A stretch of 64,000 nt of DNA from Prevotella communis (lineage in GTDB: Bacteria; Bacteroidota; Bacteroidia; Bacteroidales; Bacteroidaceae): the NCBI RefSeq assembly GCF_022024175.1, contig NZ_CP091794.1, forward strand, positions 1,426,001 through 1,490,000, given 5' to 3'. The position numbers and the translations under genes were made by a program. Shown here piece after piece: positions 25,760 through 34,153 of the stretch (the first letter of the stretch is position 1; each line of letters opens with the position of its first letter). The notes beneath the pieces are model-generated. The model searched no databases and was not told the origin of the DNA. It saw only the letters and a list, made by a program, of their open reading frames with translations.

Positions 25760-26959
25760 TTAGATTCCCAGTTTCTTGCGGATATCCTTGGGGATAGCGT
25801 TCTTGTTGACGAGGAAGTCCATTGTGTTGGCTGCGATGAAGGTCTTGGTCATATACCAGATACCCTTGTATTCGCCAGTCTCACCCCATGAGTTCTTCAC
25901 CATGTAGTACTCCTTGCCGTTCTGGTCCTTAGCCACACCGTAGATCAGCATGCCGTGGTCGTCGGTCAGCTCCCAGTTGTCGAAACGCTCCTGGCGCAGC
26001 TCCTGTGTAGGTGTAATCTCAGGCACGTTGCAGCCCAGAGAGTCGATGAGGTTCTTTTTCTTGGCAGCTGTCATCTTCAGCCATTTTGCCATATCGCTAC
26101 CCTGCAGACTCTCGGTCTTCTTGGTGTCGATGGCGTAGGCCAGACCCTGACGTGTGAAACCATCCTCGCTCACGTCGCCGCCCCATGCTACGGTGTAACC
26201 CTTCTCAATGGCATTGTCGATAACCTTCATCATCTCGTCCATAGGCAGGTTGTATGACAGGGGGAAGCGCCAGTTGTCCTGCACCTCTACTGCGAATGCG
26301 CTATAGAAGGGGTGGTGGGTATAACTGGTGATGCTGACGTAGTCGTCCAGATTGATGCCCAGGCTCTTCACGAAAGTCTGTGGGGTGTATTTCTTGCCCT
26401 CGTAGGTGAACTCCTCGGGACACTTACCCAGGTAGGCGTCGAGGATACCCTGCAGACCAACCTTCCACTGACCACTGATCTTCTTGGCTGAGCTCTTGGC
26501 GATAGCAGCCACATAAGGCTCCATCAGAGAGAAGAACTCATTGAAGTTGTTCAGTGAGTCGCCATACAGCGAACCGGGGAAAGGCATGGTGCCCTCGGGT
26601 ACGATACCGTGTTTCTTCATCGTAGCCAGCACGTCTTCGGCGCTACCGCCCTGAGAGAACTGACAGTCGCCATGGAAGCGAACCACCTGTGTAGCACGTT
26701 CCATATAGGTCTTGTTGGCAACGAATGACTCGCAGAGGTCGTATGTCTTGCCTGTAGCCTTCAGAATCTCAGCCTCGAAGAATGAGATGGTGCTGTAGTC
26801 CCAGCAGGTACCGCTGCGGTTCTGGTCCTTGATGCTTGTAATTGGATTCTCCTTAATGGTTGTGAATACAGGCTTGTTGCTGGCCTTCTTCTCGGCCTCC
26901 TGAGCCTGTGCACCAGCAGCCATGAGGCTGATCAGTGCGAGTGATAAAACTTTCTTCAT
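25760..26959 (-). CDS. secreted C1-family (bleomycin-hydrolase-like) cysteine peptidase
   Basis: A 399-residue exported aminopeptidase C-like enzyme. From the ATG at 26959 the protein begins with a signal peptide (MKKVLSLALISLMAAGAQAQ); an in-frame ATG at 27049 would put 30 residues ahead of it. The catalytic Cys52 lies in QNRSGTCWDYSTISF, the His in DDHGMLIYGVA and the Asn in MVKNSWGETGEYKG. It lies 17 bp after the stop of the M24 peptidase gene, so both may form a peptide-processing operon, with this enzyme outside the cytoplasm and the other inside. Confidence 0.92.
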   Translation of the reverse strand: MKKVLSLALISLMAAGAQAQEAEKKASNKPVFTTIKENPITSIKDQNRSGTCWDYSTISFFEAEILKATGKTYDLCESFVANKTYMERATQVVRFHGDCQFSQGGSAEDVLATMKKHGIVPEGTMPFPGSLYGDSLNNFNEFFSLMEPYVAAIAKSSAKKISGQWKVGLQGILDAYLGKCPEEFTYEGKKYTPQTFVKSLGINLDDYVSITSYTHHPFYSAFAVEVQDNWRFPLSYNLPMDEMMKVIDNAIEKGYTVAWGGDVSEDGFTRQGLAYAIDTKKTESLQGSDMAKWLKMTAAKKKNLIDSLGCNVPEITPTQELRQERFDNWELTDDHGMLIYGVAKDQNGKEYYMVKNSWGETGEYKGIWYMTKTFIAANTMDFLVNKNAIPKDIRKKLGI

Positions 26960-26976
26960 TTTTTGGTGTTTAATAA

Positions 26977-28368
26977 TTAATTGTTTTTCATAAAGTCTTC
27001 CAGTTCTTGTGGGTGATAGGGGATGCGCTTGCTGCCCATGAAGCGGCAACCGTCCTCTGTAATCAGCAGGTCATCCTCAATGCGGATACCGCCAAAGTCC
27101 TTGTAGGTCTCCAGCAGGTCGAAGTTGAGGAACTCCTTGCAGTGTCCTTCTTTCTTCCAAAGATCGATGAGGTGGGGGATGAAGTAGATTCCAGGTTCAT
27201 CAGTTACAACGAAGCCTGGTTCCAGTTTGCGTCCCATGCGCAGGCAGTTGGTACCAAACTGCTCCAGATTGGGGCGTGTCTCCTCGTCGAAACCTACGTA
27301 TATCTGGCCCAGTCCTTCCATATCGTGTACGTCCATACCCATCATATGTCCCAGTCCGTGAGGCAGGAACATGGCGTGGGCACCAGCACGTACGGCTTCT
27401 TCCGTGTCACCCTTCATCAGTCCCAGTTCCTTCAACCGGTCGGTCATCAGACGGCATACGGCGAAGTGTACGTCTGCGTATTTCACGCCAGGCTTAGCCA
27501 CCTCCAGTACGTAGTCGTGACAAGCCTCTACGATAGAATAGATTTCCAGCTGGCGCTGTGTGAACTTGCCATTGACAGGCATCGTACGTGTATTGTCAGA
27601 GCAGTAGTCATTCAGTTCACAACCGGCATCGCACAGCACTAATCGTCCGTCCTCCAGGGGAGCGTCAGATGGGTTGCCGTGCATAATCTCACCATGCTGA
27701 CTGAAGATGGTGGCGAAGCTGACGCCTTGTGCCAGACTGCGGGCAATGCCATCTACTTGTCCGCCGATGAAGCGCTCGGTCACACCTGGCTTGATCAGCA
27801 GTTGTGCAGTGGTATGCATGGCATAGCCTACGTCACAAGCTTTCTCAATAGCCTCTATCTCCTGTGGCTCCTTCGTAGCACGCATCTTCACCACAGCCTT
27901 TATCAGAGCAAGTGAGGCCTTTTCTTTCTGCAGTGATGGGTGAATGCCCAACAAGTCCATAATCTGTATCTTGGTATCGAAACGGTATGGCGGCAGAAAA
28001 TGGATAGCACGTCCGTTTGCCTTGTCGCAAAGAACCTTTAACTGTGCCATGGGGGCTGTCTTGCTGACACCAACCTCTGCGGCCAAATCTGCCACACTGG
28101 GCGTGTAACCCATCCATACGATATCTTCTACATCGATATCGTCGCCAAGGAGCCATTCCTCGTCGTTGTCTATGTCGATAACACCTACCAGTCCGTCTCT
28201 GTGCTGACCGAAATAGTACAGGAACGAAGAGTCCTGACGGAAAGGTGCATAGCCGTTGGCAGGATAATTGGCGGGCGACTCGTTATTACCGAAGAGTACC
28301 ACCACACCGTTTCCTACCAGCTTCTTTAGCTGTGCACGGCGTCTGATATAAGTCTCTTTTTCAAACAT
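26977..28368 (-). CDS. M24 Xaa-Pro aminopeptidase
   Basis: A 463-residue cytoplasmic metallopeptidase that removes N-terminal residues before proline. I start at the ATG at 28368 (MFEKETYIRRRAQLKKLV), which fits the AMP_N domain; the longer frame overlaps the promoter. The five metal ligands of the pita-bread fold are visible: Asp in LCDAGCEL and CSDNTRTM, His in LPHGLGHMMGMDVHD, Glu in TDEPGIYF and Glu in GGIRIEDD. No signal peptide. Confidence 0.93.
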   Translation of the reverse strand: MFEKETYIRRRAQLKKLVGNGVVVLFGNNESPANYPANGYAPFRQDSSFLYYFGQHRDGLVGVIDIDNDEEWLLGDDIDVEDIVWMGYTPSVADLAAEVGVSKTAPMAQLKVLCDKANGRAIHFLPPYRFDTKIQIMDLLGIHPSLQKEKASLALIKAVVKMRATKEPQEIEAIEKACDVGYAMHTTAQLLIKPGVTERFIGGQVDGIARSLAQGVSFATIFSQHGEIMHGNPSDAPLEDGRLVLCDAGCELNDYCSDNTRTMPVNGKFTQRQLEIYSIVEACHDYVLEVAKPGVKYADVHFAVCRLMTDRLKELGLMKGDTEEAVRAGAHAMFLPHGLGHMMGMDVHDMEGLGQIYVGFDEETRPNLEQFGTNCLRMGRKLEPGFVVTDEPGIYFIPHLIDLWKKEGHCKEFLNFDLLETYKDFGGIRIEDDLLITEDGCRFMGSKRIPYHPQELEDFMKNN

Positions 28369-28406
28369 TTTGATAAGAAAATTAAGTCCAAAGTTTAAAA
28401 ACGTTG

Positions 28407-28444
28407 CAAAATTACGCATTTTTTATGGAAAAATATTAATTTTG
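28407..28444. promoter_or_regulatory. divergent -7 boxes of the M24 and patatin genes
   Basis: Leftward TAATTTTG at 28414-28407 and rightward TAATTTTG at 28437-28444, each 20-40 bp from the ATG it serves. The two boxes are identical. Confidence 0.5.
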
Positions 28445-28467
28445 CAGCATAAAAAACTTTAATAGTG

Positions 28468-29319
28468 ATGATTCAGCGTCTTGACAGACATACAGGACTG
28501 GTTCTTGAGGGTGGTGGCATGCGTGGCGTGTTTACCAGTGGGGTGCTTGATGCCTTCATGAAATATGAGCTCTATTTCCCTTATGTGGTGGCGGTCTCGG
28601 CAGGTGCTTGCAACGGCCTCTCGTATATGAGTCGCCAACCTCGCCGTGCGCGTTATTCCAATATTGACATGTTGCGCAAATATGGCTATATCTCGCTAAA
28701 GAATCTGCTAGTCCAGGGCTGCATCTTCGATCCCAATATCCTCTATGAGCGTTTTCCTGCTGAAATCGTTCCTTTCGACTATAAGGCTTACGCTGCCAAT
28801 CCTGCCCCTTTTGAGATGGTCACCACCAACTGTCTTACAGGACAGGCTGAGTATCTTAGTGAGAAACATGACGCTCGTCGTATCACGGCTATAGCCAAAG
28901 CCAGCAGTTCACTGCCTTACGTCGCCCAGATTACGATGGTCGATGGCATTCCCATGCTTGACGGTGGTATCATCGACTCTATTCCTGTGCTTCGTGCCAC
29001 CAGCCAGGGCCATCCGTTTAATGTCGTTATCATGACGCGCAACAAGGGTTATCGTTCCACTGAGCGCGATGTCAACATACCTTCTTTTATATATAAGGAG
29101 TATCCGCATCTGCGTGAAGCCCTGAGTCATCGTGTTGAGGCTTACAATGAGCAGTTGGAGATGGTGGAGCGTATGGAGCGTTGGGGGGAAATACTCGTCA
29201 TCCGTCCGCAGCGTAGGATGGAAGTTGGTAGAACTTGTGGCGATGTCGCAAAGTTGGAACGTCTCTACGAGGAAGGCTTCCGTGAGGGAGAGAAGTTCTG
29301 TCATATGTATCGATTATAA
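28468..29319 (+). CDS. patatin-like phospholipase (YjjU type)
   Basis: A 283-residue predicted lipid acyl hydrolase. The oxyanion loop LEGGGMRGVFTSGVL starts near residue 13, the nucleophile Ser is in VSAGACNGLS (near 46) and the Asp of the dyad in MLDGGIIDSIPV (near 170), so the catalytic dyad is complete. I prefer the ATG at 28468 over the GTG three bases earlier. No signal peptide is visible. It converges on the exopolysaccharide operon. Confidence 0.9.
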   Translation: MIQRLDRHTGLVLEGGGMRGVFTSGVLDAFMKYELYFPYVVAVSAGACNGLSYMSRQPRRARYSNIDMLRKYGYISLKNLLVQGCIFDPNILYERFPAEIVPFDYKAYAANPAPFEMVTTNCLTGQAEYLSEKHDARRITAIAKASSSLPYVAQITMVDGIPMLDGGIIDSIPVLRATSQGHPFNVVIMTRNKGYRSTERDVNIPSFIYKEYPHLREALSHRVEAYNEQLEMVERMERWGEILVIRPQRRMEVGRTCGDVAKLERLYEEGFREGEKFCHMYRL

Positions 29320-29662
29320 GTTTTTGTCCTGATTTTTGCGACATGTAGTCACATTTGTGAGTTTCTCAAAAAATAACTTGATTTTGACTCAAAAACAGGT
29401 TGAAAAATTAATTTTCTAAGTTGATTACTCATCAAAAGTAAGTTGAATGTCAAAATGGGCTAATTTTTATCTTTCTTTGCATGAAACTTCAAATATAATA
29501 TATACTAAAGTATATATTATATTTGTGATTCGAGTGTATCGAGAAATACTACCTTTCTATAAGGAAACTATTCACCTCGAGCCAAATGTATTTCTATAGG
29601 AAAAGGTTAAAATCTCGTGACACTCGAGACATACTAGTTTCGAATTTGTTGCGAAATTTGAA
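29320..29662. other. AT-rich convergent intergenic region with inverted repeats
   Basis: About 340 bp between the convergent ends of the patatin gene and the exopolysaccharide operon. It holds a perfect 36-bp palindrome (29490-29525) and, just after it, an imperfect inverted repeat whose arms start TCGAGTGT (near 29531) and end ACACTCGA (near 29627), enclosing about 80 bp. I see no gene in it. The structures may terminate the long operon. Confidence 0.6.
29490..29525. repeat. 36-bp perfect palindrome with AA centre
   Basis: The arm CAAATATAATATATACT (17 bp) is repeated inverted around the two central A bases. It is wholly AT-rich apart from the ends and the C/G pair near the centre and lacks a following T run, so it is not a canonical terminator. 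Confidence 0.85.
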
Positions 29663-30406
29663 TTACGGATGAATATCGTTAACTATGCATGAATCGAGTA
29701 TGTGATAACCTTTTTCATTCAGATGCATTCTATCTGATTTATAGTATTCTTGTGTATCATGAAAAAGGATAATTTGTATTTGCTCTCCTATACCTGTTTT
29801 TACTAATTCCTGGGTAAGTACTTGACGATACTCTTGTCGACAATCTAGTTCAGAACGAGTGAGAAGCATGGATAGTTGACGCACAAGTTTTCTGTTTGCT
29901 GTTTGGTGCTCATAGGCATAGTTAATGTCGTAGTTAGGTATCTCGAGTAGAATGGGCTTGATGTTATTTTTTAAAAGAAATCGGAGGATGTTGATTGAAC
30001 TCTGTGCGTAGTACTTAGCCCCCATTTTTTTATAAGTGTCATTGATGCCGACAGACACGAAACAATAGTCAGCTCCTTGTTCCAGTATGTTTTTCATTGT
30101 TTGGTCTTCAAAGATACTTTGATACACCTCATTACTCGTCTTTCCGCAAAGCCCATAAGCAGATACTATAGCAGGCTTCTTGGTCTTTTGTTTGATCATG
30201 GAAGCTAGCGTATCATTGTATGGATAGTGGTAGAATATCCAGCTATCACCAATCATTGCCAGACGTAATGTGTCATCCTGATGTTGTTGACAGGTATAAG
30301 CTGAACGTTCTGAGGTAGGAGCATAATAGTTGTATGCAGGAATCGCCAACCCTATGCAGATAAGCACAAGAGTCATAATTAACAATATGACTTTATTCTT
30401 TCTCAT
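29663..30406 (-). CDS. SGNH/GDSL-type hydrolase, membrane-anchored
   Basis: A 247-residue protein with one N-terminal membrane span (residues 7-26) and an SGNH fold outside. Block I is MIGDSWIFYHY (Ser), block III VSVGINDTYK (Asn) and block V SDRMHLNEKGYH (Asp-His), so the catalytic set is complete. It is the last gene of the exopolysaccharide operon and overlaps the acyltransferase gene by 4 bp. A role in removing or transferring acetyl groups on the polysaccharide is likely from this pairing. GDSW replaces the usual GDSL. Confidence 0.83.
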   Translation of the reverse strand: MRKNKVILLIMTLVLICIGLAIPAYNYYAPTSERSAYTCQQHQDDTLRLAMIGDSWIFYHYPYNDTLASMIKQKTKKPAIVSAYGLCGKTSNEVYQSIFEDQTMKNILEQGADYCFVSVGINDTYKKMGAKYYAQSSINILRFLLKNNIKPILLEIPNYDINYAYEHQTANRKLVRQLSMLLTRSELDCRQEYRQVLTQELVKTGIGEQIQIILFHDTQEYYKSDRMHLNEKGYHILDSCIVNDIHP

Positions 30407-31455
30407 GCGCGGTTACCTGATAATATATTTTTAATTTTTGTTGGTAATACCTGATAGAAGAGAAGGCTTATAAGTGTGGTTATAATAATGCATACAAAGT
30501 ATAGTATTATCTGGATGAAATCACTTGAGCTTGAAAATAGTTGAATACAACCTTTACGTAACACAACAACGATAGGATAGTGGATACTAAAAACGATAAA
30601 TGCTGAGTTTGATAGGTATGATGCAACAGAAGATAGGGTACTCTTTGCTGTGAAATGATATGCCAAAAGAAATAATGCAGGGATGTTGGCAATGAGTGCA
30701 AAACGATGAATTTGAAGGTTGATGGCCGTTGGAAAAGCCGTATGTGTGATGATGTCAGCACCAGCTAGTAGAAGGCATAGGCTGATGAATAAAGTCTTGT
30801 GCTGAATGAACAAAGAAAGTGGATTCTTATCTTGAATAGAGAAAAAGGCTCCTAAAGAGAAGAAAAGAATGCTCTGTGGGATAAATGCATTATGGGGAGT
30901 CAGTATCCACCAGATAATTACCGCTAAAAGGTAACATTCCCGAAGGTAGCGATTCATGATATATATCATTGGAGAGATAAGTGAGAGAATAAGTAGATTT
31001 CGGATATACCAAAATGGACATAGTAAGGGAACAAAGTTTCCATTATCGTATGAGCCTCGATCCCAGAATAACCGAAGATAGTCCGTCCACATGAAATCTG
31101 ACATGTTCTTTCCGTTGATATCCTGTGGATTTCCTACTACGAAGGCTACGATATAGGCAAACAATAGCAACGCATTCCACAATATGTATGGAATAAGTAG
31201 TGAATGACAGCGAGCCTTTATTTTCTCTAAATACGTCTTATGACTTAGAAAAAACAAAAAACCGGAGATAAAGAAAAAAACTGGCACGCCAGTCTCACCA
31301 AACCACAATGCAAAGGGATAAACAGAATGGAAGAAAGTGCTATGATTGCCTGGCAGCTGTACTACAGAATAACCATGAAGCGTGATTACCATGAAGATAA
31401 GTGGGAAACGCAGCCATGTGATTGCGGCAGAGAGTTGGTTTGGGTATTCATTCAT
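30403..31455 (-). CDS. acyltransferase-3 family membrane protein
   Basis: A 350-residue protein with about ten membrane spans, of the OatA/WecH type that O-acetylates sugars. The early block TWLRFPLIFMVITLHGYSV has the conserved Arg and His, and GVPVFFFISGFLFFLSH is the second signature. No fused SGNH domain is present; the separate SGNH gene downstream overlaps it and could supply that activity. Probably decorates the exopolysaccharide made by this operon. Confidence 0.88.
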   Translation of the reverse strand: MNEYPNQLSAAITWLRFPLIFMVITLHGYSVVQLPGNHSTFFHSVYPFALWFGETGVPVFFFISGFLFFLSHKTYLEKIKARCHSLLIPYILWNALLLFAYIVAFVVGNPQDINGKNMSDFMWTDYLRLFWDRGSYDNGNFVPLLCPFWYIRNLLILSLISPMIYIMNRYLRECYLLAVIIWWILTPHNAFIPQSILFFSLGAFFSIQDKNPLSLFIQHKTLFISLCLLLAGADIITHTAFPTAINLQIHRFALIANIPALFLLAYHFTAKSTLSSVASYLSNSAFIVFSIHYPIVVVLRKGCIQLFSSSSDFIQIILYFVCIIITTLISLLFYQVLPTKIKNILSGNRA

Positions 31456-31458
31456 GTG

Positions 31459-32994
31459 TTATCGTTTCTTGAGAAAAGGTATCCTTTGGATAAGGTCTTT
31501 AGTCCCTGGTACAAAGAGGTAAAGTAATAACGAGTAAACCATAATTGCGGGCAAAATGATACAGAGAGCAGACTGGAAGATACTGAGAATTGTAGGTGAT
31601 GTTTCCCAGTGAACCATGTGGCTTATAGCATAACATAGGGCAAGGCAGATTATCAGGATTACATAATGCTTGAAAACATGTAGCCAATAATTGCCTATAG
31701 ATTCTTTAAATCCACACTTATAGAGATAATATGGCTTCCAAATGACAACAAGGAATAGCATACTGACTATTTTTCCTAATAGAATACCAATAAGTCCGTA
31801 GAAATAGCCAAAGATAAGGGTAATAACGAGATTTGTAATTCCCTCAGCAAAGGCTGCCCAGACATCATCATATAGGCCATATGCATTGATAAATAAATCG
31901 ACAGAAGGACGCGTAAGCATGATGTACATATTCAGCAGGATGAGGAATACTATATGATCCTGCATAATATATTGCGAACCTACCCACCAACCAATGATAG
32001 GATTGATGAGAAAGGCTAGGGCTATGATAAATAGACCTGTTGTCCAGTAGCGGAAAGCAAGATATTCCCAAAAGACTTTATGTATGTTCTTTTTGTTTCC
32101 TTCTGCCACAAGGTTGCCAATACTGGCATTCATGCCTGTCAGTACGCTATTAAATAAGGATGTTAGTTTTCCAACAATCATGACATAGTTACCATAATGG
32201 GCTACCATTTGCAACGACTCAAAAGCGAAAACCAGTATCTCATCCGTTTTTGAAAGAAATGCATTCTTCATTCGATGGATGAAAATCTGTTTTGCCTTTA
32301 CAAGAATTTCAGGATATCTCTTTAAAATTTCGCGACCGCGACTTTTGTCTGTTTTCAACCAAGGATATTCACGGCTAATAGCCCAATTTAGTACCCAACA
32401 TGTAAAGAGACTTAGAAAAATTTGAATGGAGGCCCATAGATAAGGGTTGCGTGTGTGATAAGCAATGATTATTTGGAGAATGGTTGCGATGGTAACGCCT
32501 GATTGCGTCCACATTGTGATTTTATAGGTTTTTTGGTCACTATCAAGCAGTATTTGTCGGTAGTTAATAAAATAGCCAAAGAGGTAGGTTCCTAGGAACG
32601 CATAGAAAGTAAAGTAAACAATCCCCAAAGGAACACCCTCATTACTGAAGATAATGGGGAAGAATGCACTGATAATAATAGCACCAGTCAGAATAATAGA
32701 GCCTATTATGCGATATAGGTAACCAAAAAGAGATACTATCTCGCAAATCTTGTTGTAATCATGGTCTGCAATGGGTTTATATAGAAAATATGCAATACAG
32801 GTTCCGATTCCAATTTCGCTGATATTAAGAAAGTTGAGAATGCTATTGAGTGTACCTGCCAATCCCATGAAATCATCTCCAAGAGATTCCAAGAAAATTC
32901 TTCTGGAGAAGAAAGCAAGGAAAATTGATACAAAGTAGAAAATGAATCCTACTTTTGCATTCATGAGGGTTTTATGTACTCTATCAGATGCCAT
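31459..32994 (-). CDS. polysaccharide flippase (Wzx-like)
   Basis: A 511-residue inner-membrane protein with about 12-14 spans of the MATE/MOP flippase superfamily. The start VHKTLMNAKVGFIFYFVSIF and the block RIFLESLGDDFMGLAGTLNS match polysaccharide exporters that flip lipid-linked repeat units across the membrane. It lies between the acyltransferase and a GT4 gene, overlapping the latter by 11 bp. Confidence 0.88.
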   Translation of the reverse strand: MASDRVHKTLMNAKVGFIFYFVSIFLAFFSRRIFLESLGDDFMGLAGTLNSILNFLNISEIGIGTCIAYFLYKPIADHDYNKICEIVSLFGYLYRIIGSIILTGAIIISAFFPIIFSNEGVPLGIVYFTFYAFLGTYLFGYFINYRQILLDSDQKTYKITMWTQSGVTIATILQIIIAYHTRNPYLWASIQIFLSLFTCWVLNWAISREYPWLKTDKSRGREILKRYPEILVKAKQIFIHRMKNAFLSKTDEILVFAFESLQMVAHYGNYVMIVGKLTSLFNSVLTGMNASIGNLVAEGNKKNIHKVFWEYLAFRYWTTGLFIIALAFLINPIIGWWVGSQYIMQDHIVFLILLNMYIMLTRPSVDLFINAYGLYDDVWAAFAEGITNLVITLIFGYFYGLIGILLGKIVSMLFLVVIWKPYYLYKCGFKESIGNYWLHVFKHYVILIICLALCYAISHMVHWETSPTILSIFQSALCIILPAIMVYSLLLYLFVPGTKDLIQRIPFLKKR

Positions 32995-34153
32995 ATCCTT
33001 CTATTGCTTTGAAAAAAGATTTTGCATATTCCTCTTTTGTGAATTGTAAATTAATATGGTTGCCTGTATAGTCGTCGTAATGCTCTCTTATTTGTAATAT
33101 TGCTTCGGCTATTTGTAGAGGGATATTTCCTGTTTTGTTAATGATAATATGCTTTTGGCCTGTTAAAGTTTCTGGTAACCCGCCGTCGTTAGTGGCAATG
33201 ACAGGTAAGCCCATAGCGGTTGCTTCTATGGATGACATTCCTAGGGCTTCATTTATTTGTGATGGCATAACAGCAACATTTGCTAATTTTAAATAGGCTG
33301 GTAGGTTTTCGTATGGTACAAAGCCTGTAAAGAAGACTTTTCCTTGCAACTGTTGTGCCATTTTATGCAGTTCATCTAAATAGGGATTGCTGCTCACGCT
33401 ATCTGCATAGTTATCACCACCGACAATTAAAAGTTTTATATCAGATTTATCTTGCAATAATCCTGTCGCTTGGATAAGTTCCTTCACCCCTTTTGCAGGA
33501 ACAATGCGGCCAGTATAGATTATTACGAAATCATCGTCATTGAAACCTATGTGCTTGCGGCTGATGGGCGAACATTCTATGCTAAATTTTTTTTCGTCTA
33601 AACCATTATAGACAACAACCGCTTTTGTCGGAAAACCTATTTCCAAAATGCGGCTCTTGATATATTGCGATACGCAAATAAAACCATCGTTGTTTTTTAT
33701 GACTTCTGGGGAACGAGGTAATTCGGCGTTTACAATGTCTGTATGAATATGTGAAATAATGGGGATATTTAATCGTTCTTTTAGTTTTATCGAAAAGCCT
33801 GGGCGGTTTTCCAGGATAACGAGGTCATAATACTGTTTCTTCAGTTTTTTATAGGCCTGTTCAAAGAAGTATTCTAATTGATAGTGATAATATTCATTGG
33901 GATGCAATTTTCCATAGAACTTGGCTTTCAGTCGTGCCAGAACGCTATGTGTTTTTATATAGACGTAGTGGTTTGACGTAGACTTCATAGCATACGATTT
34001 TCTGACATTTGGGTGATAAACACTAAATACAGTGATATCGTGCAACTGATGCTGCTCATTATATGCCAGATAGAAGTCGATGAGATTCTCAGCGGCTCCT
34101 CCCTGAACGGCAGGTACAGGTAATATTCCGGATGTCAGTATAGCTATCTTCAT
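32984..34153 (-). CDS. glycosyltransferase family 4
   Basis: A 389-residue cytoplasmic GT-B transferase. The N-terminal domain begins ILTSGILPVPAVQGGAAENL. The donor-binding domain shows IIYTGRIVPAKGVKELIQA (near residue 215), FFTGFVPYENLPAYLKLANV and the E-x7-E-like PSQINEALGMSSIEATAMGLPVI, matching GT4. It adds one sugar of the repeat unit to a lipid-linked acceptor; donor and acceptor are unknown. It overlaps the next gene upstream by 4 bp. Confidence 0.9.
   Translation of the reverse strand: MKIAILTSGILPVPAVQGGAAENLIDFYLAYNEQHQLHDITVFSVYHPNVRKSYAMKSTSNHYVYIKTHSVLARLKAKFYGKLHPNEYYHYQLEYFFEQAYKKLKKQYYDLVILENRPGFSIKLKERLNIPIISHIHTDIVNAELPRSPEVIKNNDGFICVSQYIKSRILEIGFPTKAVVVYNGLDEKKFSIECSPISRKHIGFNDDDFVIIYTGRIVPAKGVKELIQATGLLQDKSDIKLLIVGGDNYADSVSSNPYLDELHKMAQQLQGKVFFTGFVPYENLPAYLKLANVAVMPSQINEALGMSSIEATAMGLPVIATNDGGLPETLTGQKHIIINKTGNIPLQIAEAILQIREHYDDYTGNHINLQFTKEEYAKSFFKAIEGYGI

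Noticed and set aside
29528-29630. Phase-variable invertible promoter of the Bacteroides capsule type
   Set aside because: The inverted arms are imperfect, the enclosed DNA has no good TAnnTTTG box, and the region lies at the downstream end of the operon, not at its start. No recombinase gene is nearby.
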